Origin: Haloterrigena salifodinae
GTDB lineage: Archaea > Halobacteriota > Halobacteria > Halobacteriales > Natrialbaceae
Assembly: GCF_003977755.1 (NCBI RefSeq)
Contig: NZ_RQWN01000006.1
Coordinates: 172,222-236,221 of the forward strand
Direction of reading: 5' to 3'
DNA length: 64,000 nt
The notes beneath the pieces are model-generated. The model saw only the letters and a program-made list of their open reading frames with translations, was not told the origin of the DNA and did not search any database. Positions 17,138-27,020 of the stretch are shown one piece after another. A program made the position numbers and the translations under genes. Each line of letters starts with the position of its first letter. Within the stretch, counting starts at the first letter, position 1.

Positions 17138-19069
17138 ATGTACGAGATTCGGGCGAGCGAAACCTTCAGACGACCGCCGGAATGGGCCACATTACAGCGC
17201 GAACTGTTCGAGACGATGGCCGACGCCGTCGGCCGGTTCGCCGACGAATACTTAAACGAGAATGGCGAGCCCTACTGGCCGCCCGACGACCACGTCGGCG
17301 TCGACGGCTTCGACGACGTGATCGAGGGGTTCTACAACTGGCCGCTGGTGTACGCGATGGGCGGCGACGAGCGCTTCCTCGAGCGCGCGCGGGAGGCCTA
17401 CGAGGGCGCGCTGAAACGGGGCAGCGAGACCGAGACGCCGTTCGGCCATCCGATGGTTGTCGACGAGTTCGAGCAGTGTCGCGACTGGTTCCACCTCGGC
17501 GAGGGCAACCTCTTCACCTACAACATGGGACTGGCGGCGCCGGACGACGAGACCGTCGTCGACCGGGCCGAGCGGTTTGCGGAACTCTACTTCGACGACG
17601 CCGAGGCGAACAACTACGACGGTGAGAAGCGGCTCGTTCGAGCGCCTCAGAACGGGAGCATGGGCCCCGAATACAGCGATCTATCGGCATTCGGGGATCA
17701 GTCGACCTTCGGTGGCTACGGCTCCGACTACCGCTGGGCGAGTCACGGACTCCCGTGGCGGGACACGGGGTTCGACGAAGCGGCCGAATTACTCGATCCG
17801 GACAACGAAGAACGACTCTACGAAATTTACAGTGAACGCTGTTCTCGAGGAGACATCCCACTCAACCTCGGGATCACGAGCCTGATGACCAACGCCTACC
17901 TCCATACCGGCGATGACCGGTACCGGGAGTGGGTGACGGAGTACCTCCGAGCGTGGCGCGAGCGTACCGCCGAAAACGGCGGGATCATCCCCGACAACGT
18001 CGGACTCTCGGGCGAGATCGGAGAGTACACCGACGGGAAGTGGTACGGCGGTTTCTACGGCTGGTCGTGGGGCGGCTGGCACTACGTCGGCATTGGTCCC
18101 ACTGTCGCAGCGGAGAACGCCGTTCTGCTCGAGGGCGATCTGGAGTACCTCGAGTTCCCGCGCTCGCAACTCGACGTCCTCATCGAGAACGGGATCGAGG
18201 TCAGCGAGGATCCGGTCCACGACACGCTGTACGTTCCCCACAAGTACGGCGATCCGGGCGACTACCATTACGATGCCTCGGACGTACTCACGGAGAACGA
18301 CGGTGAGGTACTCTGGCGCGACGGCTGGTACGAGTTCAAGCCCCACCGGGACGATCCGTACATCTTCCACCTCTGGTACATGTCCCTCTCCGAGGAGGAT
18401 CGCGAGCGCGTCGACCGACTGCGCGACTGGGGCAGTCAAGACTGGAAACAGGTCGACTTCCGGGCGTCGAACAAACACGGCGCCGGCGAGGAGTACGCCT
18501 GGCTGTCGTACCTCGACGGCGACTTCCCCGCCTATCCCGAGCGGATCATGGAGGCCAACCACGCCCACGTGCGGGACCACCTCGCGCTCATGGGCGAGGA
18601 GGGCGGCGTCCCCGAGGACGACGCCCTCGACGAGGACTACCTCCGCGACCGGAATCCGGTCTTCCACCGCGGGCTCCTTCAGCTCACGATGGGCGCGCCC
18701 CAACCCGTCTACTACGGCGGGCTCGTGATGGCGCAGATTCGTCACTTCGATCCCGAGCGCGAGCGGCCGGGGCTCCCGCCGGGCGTCTCGGCGCTGGTCG
18801 AGGACGTCTCCGACGAGGGCGTCGACCTCACGCTGGTCAACGGCGGCGGCGCGGACCGCGACCTCGTCGTCCAGGCCGGCGCCTACGGCGAACACAAGTT
18901 CGCGGCCCTCGAGTACGGCGGCGAGCGCGGGCAGCCCGAGTCGAACGCGATCCGAGTGTCGCTTCCGAGCGGCTCTCGCGTCTCGTTGTCGGCGGCACTC
19001 GATCGGTTCGTAAACGATCCGAGCTACGAGTTCCCGTGGAACAAGTCGCACGCGCCGGCGCGCGAGTGA
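17138..19069 (+). CDS. Hypothetical 643-residue protein, possible (alpha/alpha)-barrel glycosidase/lyase-like enzyme
   Basis: I cannot name the family. The protein is rich in aromatic and acidic residues, with segments such as GFYNWPLVYAMGGDERFL, NLGITSLMTNAYLHTGDDRYREW and GGFYGWSWGGWHYVG. This is the pattern of helix-paired six-hairpin glycoside hydrolases or uronate lyases, in which a residue pair like GDDRYREW ends a hairpin. A C-terminal beta-rich domain follows from about 555. No signal peptide is seen, so it is probably cytoplasmic and acts on imported oligosaccharides. A truncated, frameshifted copy lies at 4562-5215. The ATG at 17138 follows an AATATTAATC box at about 30 nt. Confidence 0.65.
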   Translation: MYEIRASETFRRPPEWATLQRELFETMADAVGRFADEYLNENGEPYWPPDDHVGVDGFDDVIEGFYNWPLVYAMGGDERFLERAREAYEGALKRGSETETPFGHPMVVDEFEQCRDWFHLGEGNLFTYNMGLAAPDDETVVDRAERFAELYFDDAEANNYDGEKRLVRAPQNGSMGPEYSDLSAFGDQSTFGGYGSDYRWASHGLPWRDTGFDEAAELLDPDNEERLYEIYSERCSRGDIPLNLGITSLMTNAYLHTGDDRYREWVTEYLRAWRERTAENGGIIPDNVGLSGEIGEYTDGKWYGGFYGWSWGGWHYVGIGPTVAAENAVLLEGDLEYLEFPRSQLDVLIENGIEVSEDPVHDTLYVPHKYGDPGDYHYDASDVLTENDGEVLWRDGWYEFKPHRDDPYIFHLWYMSLSEEDRERVDRLRDWGSQDWKQVDFRASNKHGAGEEYAWLSYLDGDFPAYPERIMEANHAHVRDHLALMGEEGGVPEDDALDEDYLRDRNPVFHRGLLQLTMGAPQPVYYGGLVMAQIRHFDPERERPGLPPGVSALVEDVSDEGVDLTLVNGGGADRDLVVQAGAYGEHKFAALEYGGERGQPESNAIRVSLPSGSRVSLSAALDRFVNDPSYEFPWNKSHAPARE

Positions 19070-19240
19070 GCCGAAGAGGTACCAACTTATACCAGTCTTC
19101 AGTACAAAACGGACACTACTATCAATGCACCGACGTCTATCCGAACTCAGCGCCGCAGACGATCGCACGTCCGTCGTACCAAGAACCGGTCGTAACGGTT
19201 GCCGGCAGCCGCCGACTCCCGCACCCGGTGGTGACGCGTC

Positions 19241-20590
19241 ATGACAGGGTTCGGGACGGCTCTCGTCGGCGCCATTACCGGTGGCCTGCTCCCGCCGGGT
19301 CTCGTCGCTCCCGCCGGCATCGGGGCGTTGCTGGTATTGCTGGTCCTGTCGGGGTTTTTCTCCTCGGCGGAAATCGCGATGTTCTCGCTGGCCCAGCACC
19401 GAATCGAGGCGCTCGTCGAGGACGGCACGTCCGGCGCCGAGACCGTCCAGACCTTGAAGGACGATCCCCACCGGCTGCTGGTGACGATCCTCGTCGGAAA
19501 CAACCTCGTCAACATCGCGATGTCCTCGATTGCGACGGGCCTGTTCGGGATGTATATGAGTCAGGGCCAGGCGGTGCTAGCGGCGACGTTCGGCGTGACA
19601 GCCGTCGTCTTGCTGTTCGGCGAGAGCGCTCCGAAGTCCTACGCCATCGAGAACACCGAATCGTGGGCGCTGTCGGTCGCCCGCCCGCTGCAGTTCTCGA
19701 AGTACGCGCTGTTCCCGCTCGTAATCACGTTCGACTGGTTGACACGTGTGGTCAATCGGCTGACCGGCGGCGGTACGGCCGTCGAAGAGTCGTACGTCAC
19801 CCGCGAGGAGCTCCGGAATCTGATTCGAACCGGCGAGAACGAGGGAATCATCGAAGCCGACGAGCGCGAGATGCTCCAGCGGGTGCTCCGGTTTACCGAC
19901 ACCATCGCGAAGGAGGTGATGACGCCGCGGCTGGACGTCACCGCCGTCGCTCGAGGGGCGACCGTCGACGAAGCCGTCGCGAAGTGCGTCGAAAGCGGTC
20001 ACACCCGCCTTCCAGTGTACGACGGCGACCTCGACACTGTCGTCGGTGTCGTTACCCTCGGCGACCTCGTCCGCGACCGGCAGTACGGTGAGACCGAAGA
20101 CGAAACCCTCGAGATGTACTTAGAGGAGACGCTGCACGTTCCCGAAAGCAAGCAGATCGACGACCTGTTTCGCGAGATGCGCCAGCAACGCGTCGAACAG
20201 GTCGTCGTCATCGACGAGTTCGGGACGACGGAAGGAATCGCCACCACCGAGGACATCGTCGAAGCGATCGTCGGCGAGATCCTCGAGACCCAGGAAGACG
20301 AACCGATCGAGGTCGTCGACGATCGAACCGTCCGTGTCAACGGCGAAGTGAACGTCGAGGACGTTAACGACGCCCTCGAGATCGACCTCCCGGAGGGCGA
20401 GGAGTTTGAGACGATCGCCGGCTTCGTCTTCAATCTCGCCGGGCGGCTGGTCGAACCCGGCGAAACGTTCGCCTACGACGGCGTCGATCTCACCGTCGAG
20501 AGCGTCGATGCGACGCGCATCAAACGCGTTCGAATCGTCGAGCCGGAACCGTCGACGGCTGATGACGCCAGCGCGTCCGCGGCGAGTTGA
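19241..20590 (+). CDS. CNNM/CBS-domain membrane protein (HlyC/CorC family)
   Basis: A 449-residue protein of the CNNM (DUF21) family, implicated in Mg2+ or other cation efflux. Residues 1-190 form the DUF21 membrane domain with about four helices and the FFSSAEIAMFSL and FGESAPKSYAIEN signatures. Two CBS domains follow (about 215-275 with VMTPRLDVTAV and HTRLPVYDGDLDTVVGVV, and 280-340 with VEQVVVIDEFGTTEGI), then a CorC/HlyC C-terminal domain (about 350-430). It is independent of the sugar island. A hemolysin label would be historical only. Confidence 0.9.
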   Translation: MTGFGTALVGAITGGLLPPGLVAPAGIGALLVLLVLSGFFSSAEIAMFSLAQHRIEALVEDGTSGAETVQTLKDDPHRLLVTILVGNNLVNIAMSSIATGLFGMYMSQGQAVLAATFGVTAVVLLFGESAPKSYAIENTESWALSVARPLQFSKYALFPLVITFDWLTRVVNRLTGGGTAVEESYVTREELRNLIRTGENEGIIEADEREMLQRVLRFTDTIAKEVMTPRLDVTAVARGATVDEAVAKCVESGHTRLPVYDGDLDTVVGVVTLGDLVRDRQYGETEDETLEMYLEETLHVPESKQIDDLFREMRQQRVEQVVVIDEFGTTEGIATTEDIVEAIVGEILETQEDEPIEVVDDRTVRVNGEVNVEDVNDALEIDLPEGEEFETIAGFVFNLAGRLVEPGETFAYDGVDLTVESVDATRIKRVRIVEPEPSTADDASASAAS

Positions 20591-20718
20591 ACGAGCAGGT
20601 GGCTTTTGCTGTCGATCGAGGTCGCAATTCGCTGACCTTACTGTCGCCCGGGTAGTATAATAAAATATCCGATAGAAAGTGTGATAACTAACACCAAAGA
20701 AAGAGCATGTGAGGAACG

Positions 20719-21699
20719 ATGACAGGAGTATTCAGATCGGAAGGAGTCGATCGTCTGCGGACCGTCGGGCCAGCTATTCGAGGCGTCGCCGTGCTCGGAG
20801 TTCTGGCAGTTACGGCTCTCGCAGTGACGAACAGCGGGCCAGGTATCGAGCGACTGGCCGGAGGCGGTCACGGGATGGATCTGGTTGCCAGTTCCCTTGC
20901 GATCGGCGGCTACTTTCCCGCGGCGACCAGGGCCGTCGAGCGGGAGCGCGAGCAACTGCAACGGGAGTGCAAGGCGTTCGACCGATTCGCGTCGGCGGTG
21001 AAATCGATCACCGTACAGACCGATAGCAGAGACGGTGTTTCCACGGTTCTCGTCGGAAACGCCACTGCCACCGGAAGCAACCTCCAGAACGTCCGAGACG
21101 CCTACCGGTCAACCGTCATGGACGTCGATCATTACGAGAGCGAGTACGGGGAAGAGCTCTACGAGAACATGATGCTGGAACTGACCGAAAACGTCGCGTC
21201 GGCCCTCGCGGACGGCTACCAGTTCACGCAACCGCTCAAACAGGCGGTGATACAGCAGTCGCGACTGGCCAAGTCCCGCCGTGAATCGCTGCTGGACGCC
21301 ATCGACGCCGAACGCGACGCGCTCGAGCGAGGTCGGGATCGACTCCGGGAAATCGACGAAACCGTAGCGGACGATTCGATCGGTTCGGAGGACGACTCGA
21401 CCGACGCGGTCGAGTCGAGGAGCGACTCGCCCCTCTCGGAGTACTCCCTCACGGAACTCTTCGAGTACGAACGGCGACTGCAGCGCTGTCTCAGCCGATA
21501 CGAGCAACTGCATCGGGACCGACAGCACGAGATCCACTCGAACGACGCCTACCGATCGAAGACCGGCTACCCGTTCTTGCAGCTCTACCTCTACGAGTCT
21601 CTCGAGGACGACTTTCCGCTGTTGGCGGCCGTTACGGAACGATTCGAAGGGCTTCGAGCGCGCCAGGAGATGGTCCGTCGAGCGATTACGTACCGGTGA
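20719..21699 (+). CDS. Haloarchaeal membrane-associated coiled-coil protein, unknown function
   Basis: A 326-residue protein with one N-terminal transmembrane segment (about 20-40) and then a long charged helical region (about 70-325) with AVEREREQLQRECKAF and DAERDALERGRDRLREID, suggesting coiled coil. It resembles haloarchaeal proteins of unknown function, perhaps DUF7260, but I am not certain of the family. It stands alone between the CNNM gene and the hydrolase. Confidence 0.6.
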   Translation: MTGVFRSEGVDRLRTVGPAIRGVAVLGVLAVTALAVTNSGPGIERLAGGGHGMDLVASSLAIGGYFPAATRAVEREREQLQRECKAFDRFASAVKSITVQTDSRDGVSTVLVGNATATGSNLQNVRDAYRSTVMDVDHYESEYGEELYENMMLELTENVASALADGYQFTQPLKQAVIQQSRLAKSRRESLLDAIDAERDALERGRDRLREIDETVADDSIGSEDDSTDAVESRSDSPLSEYSLTELFEYERRLQRCLSRYEQLHRDRQHEIHSNDAYRSKTGYPFLQLYLYESLEDDFPLLAAVTERFEGLRARQEMVRRAITYR

Positions 21700-21800
21700 T
21701 CTGACGACGGCGGTCGAGGCTATCCTACCGCGGTTGGAACCGGTGGCTGCAAGCTCACTCGACCCGACCGAATTATGACCTCGTCGTCCGTCGAGCCGAT

Positions 21801-22751
21801 ATGGACGCTCCTGAGAGAGACGATACTCGAGACGCGATCCTCGATTGCCTCGGTTCGTTCCCCGACCGGCCCGATCCGGCCGTCGAAACCGTCTCGGTCG
21901 CGGCCGACGACGGGTTCGAACGCCGACTCCTCGAGTACGCCGTCGAACCGGATGAACGGATCCGAGCGTATCTGCTCGTCCCCGACGATATCGACGGAAC
22001 GCGACCCGGAATCCTCGCCGTACATCCGCACGCGGGCGAGTTCGACGTCGGAAAATCGGATCCGGCCGGGCTGAGCGAGACGGAGCCGTACCACTACGGC
22101 GCCGAACTCTGCCGGCGCGGATACGTCGTCTGCTGTCCGGACCTGCTCGCCTTCGAGGACCGACGGCCGTCCGAGCGCGAGCAGGCGGCCGGGACGGCGC
22201 CCACGGGTGCCGACTACGAGAAGTTCGTCGCGATGGATCGCCTGCTGCGCGGCTCCTCGCTTCAGACGAAGTACCTCTCGGATCTCGTCGCCACGCTCGA
22301 CGTCCTCGCAGCCCACGATCTGGTCGCTTCCGAGGCGTTAGGTGCGATCGGCCACTCGCTCGGCGGTCAGGAAGCCGCCTGGCTCTCGTGGTTCGACGAT
22401 CGGATCGACGCCGCGGTCGTCTCGAGCGGCGTGGCGCGACTCGCCGCCGTCCAACGCGAGCAAATCACCCACAACTTTGCGCTCTACGTTCCCGCCCTCC
22501 TGACGGTCGGTGACCTGGACGACGTCCTGGCGGACGTCGCGCCGAGTTCGCTGCTAGTAACCCACGGCACCGACGATCGCATCTTCCCGCCGGAGTCGGT
22601 CCGCGACCTCGCCGACATCGTTTCCGAGGCCTACGCCGACGCTGGCGCCCCGAAGCAATTCGAGACGCTGTTTTTCGAGGGCGGGCACGAGTTCCCCGCC
22701 GAGGTACGAGAGAGCGCCTACGACTGGCTGGACCAGCAACTCGAGCGATAG
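21801..22751 (+). CDS. Alpha/beta hydrolase (dienelactone hydrolase-like)
   Basis: A 316-residue cytosolic hydrolase. The nucleophile elbow is GHSLGG (about 184-189), the acid is probably the Asp in THGTDDRIFPPE, and the catalytic His lies in EGGHEFP near the C-terminus, in the right order for the fold. An early AVHPHAGEF stretch sits at the oxyanion position. The substrate is unknown; acetyl or feruloyl esters of plant polysaccharides are a guess from the neighbourhood. Confidence 0.8.
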   Translation: MDAPERDDTRDAILDCLGSFPDRPDPAVETVSVAADDGFERRLLEYAVEPDERIRAYLLVPDDIDGTRPGILAVHPHAGEFDVGKSDPAGLSETEPYHYGAELCRRGYVVCCPDLLAFEDRRPSEREQAAGTAPTGADYEKFVAMDRLLRGSSLQTKYLSDLVATLDVLAAHDLVASEALGAIGHSLGGQEAAWLSWFDDRIDAAVVSSGVARLAAVQREQITHNFALYVPALLTVGDLDDVLADVAPSSLLVTHGTDDRIFPPESVRDLADIVSEAYADAGAPKQFETLFFEGGHEFPAEVRESAYDWLDQQLER

Positions 22752-23372
22752 CACCAGGGAGGTCTCGTCGAGAGATCCGTTTTGGTCGGTGTCGGTTGGT
22801 TGACTCGAGTGGTAGTGACTCGAGAACGAACGCCGCGCTATTCTCAGATCGAAATGTAGACATTCAACAATCATATCAGAGTTCGTAGTAAGTTATGTAT
22901 CTAGTATTTACGAATAGAGTTAGATAGAGACGAATCAGAACTACGAATGTCTACGATTGAATTGCCAACGCAACAGGCCGTAGCAGGCCATTAGATCACT
23001 TTTTACGCCAGTAAAACGACACCTCATTCCGTTACCAGTTTCAAAAGACGCTGCATTACTTGTATTGTTCTATGTCGTGCTATAGACCAAATAAAGAGAC
23101 AGAAGGGAGTTTTTAGAGTGGGTTATTTCTATAGATACAGTAATATCCGAATTGTATGCCTATATGATGAACTACTCGACAGAAGGACCTACTGAATAAA
23201 AAATATCTGATAATTAGTTAAAGCAATCAGAATGAAAGAATGACAGATAGACCATCGTCGTGCCCCTGTTTTCCGGCAAATATGTGATAGCGATATGAAA
23301 AAGACTGCTCGAGCTCGGTTCCGGTCAAATCGGGCGGGCAGAAGCAGTCGATACAGCGACGCTACGCTGCGG
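22752..23372. other. AT-rich intergenic boundary
   Basis: About 600 bp without a gene. The stretch 22870-23260 is markedly AT-rich relative to flanks and separates the carbohydrate island from the replication module; nothing else recognised. Confidence 0.4.
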
Positions 23373-23834
23373 TTACTCGTCGTCGGTTTCGAGTTCGAAC
23401 TGTTCGTTCTCCGAGACGGCATTGAGAACGATGCTCGTGTTCGACTGATTGATGTCGGGATCGGTCAGCAGCTGCTTGATCCGATCGTTCATGTCGTCGG
23501 TGTCCTTGAACTTCCCGATGGCGATAATGTCGTAGTCGCCCGTGACCTCGTAGACCGAGATCATCTGATCGTGATCCTTCAGCGTCTCGGTGATCTGAGG
23601 AAGCGCGTTCCCCTCAGCTTTGAGTTGCATGATCGCGGTGACGTCGTATCCGAGCGCATCGTAGTCGATGATGGGCGTGTAACCCTGAATAACGCCCTCG
23701 TCCTCAAGAGCGGAGAGGTGGTTCGAAATGGTCGTGACGGAGACGTCGAGTTCTTCGGCGAGGCTCCGAAGGCTTGCACGTCCATCGTTCAATAGTTCGT
23801 TCACTAAGTCTTCATCCAAGTTTTCGTAGGCCAT
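23373..23834 (-). CDS. Lrp/AsnC-family regulator
   Basis: A 153-residue protein with an N-terminal winged helix (about 5-52: [18 protein letters not shown] then [16 protein letters not shown]) and a C-terminal RAM/AsnC ligand-binding domain (about 65-145: [10 protein letters not shown] and [15 protein letters not shown]). The ATG at 23834 is used; the longer frame adds a basic, non-family extension. Amino-acid-responsive control is known for the family, but the target is unknown. Confidence 0.88.
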   Translation of the reverse strand: MAYENLDEDLVNELLNDGRASLRSLAEELDVSVTTISNHLSALEDEGVIQGYTPIIDYDALGYDVTAIMQLKAEGNALPQITETLKDHDQMISVYEVTGDYDIIAIGKFKDTDDMNDRIKQLLTDPDINQSNTSIVLNAVSENEQFELETDDE

Positions 23835-24101
23835 TGTAGGGTATGAACTACTCCTTATACTAGGAGTTTTCGAATATCCAGTTTCAATGCTTGTGGTGGC
23901 ACAGTTTGTTCTCAACCGGGCGCAGCACGGTGTTCTCGGAGTCGATACGATGGTCGCTGAAGACCCGACAGACCCCAGATATCACGTTGTTTTGGGAATT
24001 ACTAGTTCCTTCAGAAACACGGTATCGGCGATCTGGACTCCGTAACACTCGTTACAGGACATAGATGGGATTTTATATAACAGGAGCGAGACTAGAGATG
24101 T

Positions 24102-24380
24102 ATGTACGATCTCACGGGATTCCAGCGCGACCTGTTGTACGTGATCGCCGGTCAGGAGGAACCGCACGGGCTCGCGATTAAGGAGGAACTCGAGAACTAC
24201 TACGAGAAGGAGATCCACCACGGCCGTCTCTACCCAAATCTCGATACGCTCGTCGACAAGGGACTGGTCGAAAAGGGGACCAAGGACCGACGGACCAACG
24301 TCTACTCGGTCACGCGACGCGGCACGCGCGAACTCGAGGCGCGACGGGACTGGGAGAATCAGTACGTCGATCTCGACTAA
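24102..24380 (+). CDS. PadR-family winged-helix regulator
   Basis: A 92-residue PadR-like protein: FQRDLLYVIAGQEEPHGLAI, then HGRLYPNLDTLVDKGLVEKG and a wing (RRTNVYSVTRRGTREL). It lacks the long C-terminal dimerisation helices of large PadR proteins, as is usual in haloarchaea. A TTTTATATAA box lies 22-31 nt before the ATG, so transcription is leaderless. Its position next to parA suggests replicon maintenance control, by inference. Confidence 0.85.
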   Translation: MYDLTGFQRDLLYVIAGQEEPHGLAIKEELENYYEKEIHHGRLYPNLDTLVDKGLVEKGTKDRRTNVYSVTRRGTRELEARRDWENQYVDLD

Positions 24381-24449
24381 GCCGTCCGGATCGCCCACCA
24401 TTCGCGGCAAAGACCGACAACGACCGTATTCGGGACCGACCGAACGGCC

Positions 24450-25061
24450 TTACGGTTCACCGGACCGGCGCCGCTCCTCGAGTACGAGTTCGGCAACCCG
24501 TTCCGGCTGTTCGTTCGCCAGACGGAGCACCGCATCGTGAATCTCGCGGGTTTCCTCGTCGAGCACCTCCGCTTGGGCGAGCGTCGGGAGGATCGTCGTC
24601 CGGATCGCGTTCTCGAATTCGGCTACCGTCTCGTTCCGAGCGTAGAACGGCTTCTGTTTGACCGCGCTGTATTCGAACGCCGGCCCCGTCTCCGCGGGCG
24701 AGACCGGTTCGGCGGCATCCGATTCGGACTCGGACTCGGTAGGTTCGCCGTGGTCAACGGGCGGGTCTACGGCTGGCTCGTCGCTCGTCTCCGACGTCGA
24801 TTCATTGCTCGTACTCGTGTCGGGAGTCGCCGTCGTCGACGATTCGGCGGGCGTCTCCGTCGAGTGAGCGGTCGGAGCGTCCGCAACGTCGGTCGTCGAC
24901 TCGACCGCGGTCGCGGATTCAGTATCGGATGTCTCCGAGTCGTTCCCGGTCGTTTCCGGATTGTCTTCAGGTGCCTCCGGATCGTTCTCAGGAGTCTCCG
25001 AATCGTCCGATTTAGGCGACTCCGTTTCGGTTTCCTTGAGATCGTCGAACGGGTTGCTCAT
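24450..25061 (-). CDS. Acidic ParA-partner protein (candidate ParB-type adaptor)
   Basis: A 203-residue protein whose first 130 residues are a low-complexity Ser/Thr/Glu/Asp-rich, probably disordered arm. The last 70 residues are conserved-looking and helical (KQKPFYARNETVAEFENAI onward). Its start overlaps the parA stop by 4 nt, so the two are translationally coupled. By analogy with ParA operons it may be the DNA- or cargo-binding partner, but I recognise no HTH and the function is inferred from position. Confidence 0.6.
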   Translation of the reverse strand: MSNPFDDLKETETESPKSDDSETPENDPEAPEDNPETTGNDSETSDTESATAVESTTDVADAPTAHSTETPAESSTTATPDTSTSNESTSETSDEPAVDPPVDHGEPTESESESDAAEPVSPAETGPAFEYSAVKQKPFYARNETVAEFENAIRTTILPTLAQAEVLDEETREIHDAVLRLANEQPERVAELVLEERRRSGEP

Positions 25062-25948
25062 CGCTCGATCCCTCCGGTGGCGACGATTTCAGCGAGTTGC
25101 TCGTAACAGGCGATTTGGTCGTTCTCCGGGTCGTAATCCTGCAGCGGCTGGTTGTGCTGTAAGGATCGCGACAGTGCCGACCGATGACGGATGCCCGGCT
25201 TCGGTGGCGTCATCTCGCCGGCGTCGATCTCGTCGAACTCCTCCGCCGTGATCCGGGCGAACTCCGGCACCGCTTTCTGCAGCGGCTGGCCGGGATTAAC
25301 CTCGTAGGTTGCTGTGTTCAGGTTCTCGAGGAGCTCTCGGTCCTCGGTCTGTTGATCGATTCGGTCGCCGAGTTTGTTCGGCACGACGGCGAGGACGTCG
25401 ACATCGATGTACTCCCGAGCCGGCTCGATGAGACGTTCCATCGTTCGCTTGTAGCCACCGATCGCACTCGAGCCGGGTTCAATCGGGATCATCACGTTCC
25501 CCGTCGCGACGAGTGCATTGTTGTTGAGCATCCCCGGATACGCCGGACAGTCGAAGACCACGTAGTCGTACTCGTCGCCCAGCAGCGGATCGACGATCTT
25601 CGACTTGATTCGCGCCGAACCCTGCATCGCGCCCGCGAGGTCTTTTTCGACGTCCTCAAGCGTATCCGACGACGGGAGGAGATCGAACCCGTGATCGGTC
25701 GGACGAATCAGGTCGTGGGGAGTCGCCGTTCCCTCGAGAATGACGTCCCCGAGATTGGTCTCGCCCTGGTATGCGTCCTCGAAACCGAGACCGTTCGTCG
25801 CGTGACCGTTCGGGTCGAGGTCGGCGAAGAGGGTCGTTCCACGCTCGGCGAGTTGGCGAGCCAGATTCATCGAGGTCGTTGATTTGCCGACGCCACCTTT
25901 CAGGATGACCACGCTTACAGCGCGTGGCTCGGACGTTGTGTCGTTCAT
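25058..25948 (-). CDS. parA: ParA-family partition ATPase
   Basis: A 296-residue cytoplasmic ATPase. The deviant Walker A KGGVGKST is at residues 17-24 and includes the signature first lysine, DLDPNGHATNGLG gives the A' region, and YDYVVFDCPAYPG the Walker B. The family segregates plasmids or chromosomes along the nucleoid. The ATG at 25948 is preferred to a GTG four codons upstream. It is transcribed away from the repeat-rich region at 25980-26240, the expected place for a centromere, and away from orc1. Confidence 0.92.
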   Translation of the reverse strand: MNDTTSEPRAVSVVILKGGVGKSTTSMNLARQLAERGTTLFADLDPNGHATNGLGFEDAYQGETNLGDVILEGTATPHDLIRPTDHGFDLLPSSDTLEDVEKDLAGAMQGSARIKSKIVDPLLGDEYDYVVFDCPAYPGMLNNNALVATGNVMIPIEPGSSAIGGYKRTMERLIEPAREYIDVDVLAVVPNKLGDRIDQQTEDRELLENLNTATYEVNPGQPLQKAVPEFARITAEEFDEIDAGEMTPPKPGIRHRSALSRSLQHNQPLQDYDPENDQIACYEQLAEIVATGGIER

Positions 25949-25979
25949 TATCGCGTTCACCCGCTGAGAGAATCGGAAT

Positions 25980-26240
25980 AGGGACCTATTGTTCCGAATT
26001 GTTCTATTTCAGCCGGTAGAGATTAGATTCTGCTATGGAACCTTAATTCTACCTACTGGAACTAGGGTAGGTTGAATAGGTACAATAGGGAGAATAGGTA
26101 CAATAGCTCAGATAGATCAGATAGTACCAATAGATGAAATAGGGAAGATGGGAGGAGAACCTATTGGAAGAAAGGTAGCTATTGGAAGAAAGGTAGCTAT
26201 TGTAGGGAGAGATCCGTTCAAGATGGCAATAGTAGGTGGA
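25980..26240. repeat. CAATAG/CTATTG repeat cluster, candidate centromere
   Basis: Two 18-bp direct repeats beginning GAATAGGTACAATAG occur at 26074-26091 and 26092-26109. Two perfect 18-bp repeats CTATTGGAAGAAAGGTAG occur at 26161-26178 and 26179-26196, with a partial third from 26197. The core CAATAG faces one way on the left and CTATTG the other way on the right, so the cluster is an overall inverted array directly upstream of parA. A parS-like role or parA autoregulation is inferred. Confidence 0.55.
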
Positions 26241-26534
26241 GAACCGAACAAAGAAGCTATCAGAAGTGGTGACCGTAGCACTATTCCGCTATTAATTTTC
26301 AGATAATTACCCACAGGAGAGTAGTGGAACTCGAGGGAAATCTCGAGTGAGACTACCGACCTCAAGTCACTATTATCCAAGACGGAGATCAAACGGCTCG
26401 TCAGGGTGCCTGGATAGATACGGAGATCGGCGAGGATTACAACATAGTTGATTCCCACGTATCTAGGGAAACCTCCTTTCGAGGAGAACCCTTGGAAAGA
26501 GAGAAAGAGATGAGCGATGGAGGGGACACCCCCA

Positions 26535-26555
26535 CCCCGTGTGCGAAATGAAATC
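26535..26555 (-). repeat. Origin repeat, inverted copy
   Basis: CCCCGTGTGCGAAATGAAATC is the reverse complement of the (G)ATTTCATTTCGCACACGGGG repeat found at 27021. It is the only clear copy in this orientation and marks the left edge of the candidate unwinding region. Confidence 0.6.
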
Positions 26556-26689
26556 GGTGAGACCGAGAGGGGACCGTTGATCGAGATCGAAGGGGAGGAA
26601 GTTGGAAAGGGGTCCTAAAATGACGCTTTAGCTGTTATAGGACGCTAAAACGTCGTGTCTGGGTTTGGTCACTCTAAGAGCTTCTTCCG

Positions 26690-26835
26690 GGGCGAGGTAT
26701 TACCTACAATCATAGTTAATATCTGTTCTCTAGATCTAGTTGCAGTGCGGTTACTGTTTATAGGCTGGCATTATAAATCTTCCCTAGTATATAGGCTAAT
26801 TCTTATATCTAGTGTAGAGCCTCTCCTTCTCATAG
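26690..26835. other. Candidate DNA unwinding element of the replication origin
   Basis: A markedly AT-rich stretch rich in TATA, TTAATA and TAGTATATAGG steps, lying between the inverted origin repeat at 26535 and the direct copies at 26898 and 27021, upstream of orc1. This matches the archaeal arrangement of inverted ORBs around an AT-rich DUE. Confidence 0.5.
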
Positions 26836-26897
26836 ATTCCCGAATTGCGCCCGCTCATGCTGCTAACACCGCCACCCCCCACCCCCACCTTCGAACG

Positions 26898-26918
26898 GAT
26901 TTCATCTCGCACACGGGG
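26898..26918 (+). repeat. Origin recognition box-like repeat
   Basis: GATTTCATCTCGCACACGGGG followed by a G-string (GGAGGGGG), as in haloarchaeal ORBs. Same core as the downstream array. Confidence 0.65.
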
Positions 26919-27020
26919 GGAGGGGGTTCGACCCTCTTCTCCATAACTATGTTTTCCCCTCTGGTCTACTGTTCTCCCCTTATGATCCGCTTTCGGACTT
27001 GCGCCCAATCGGTCGAGACG

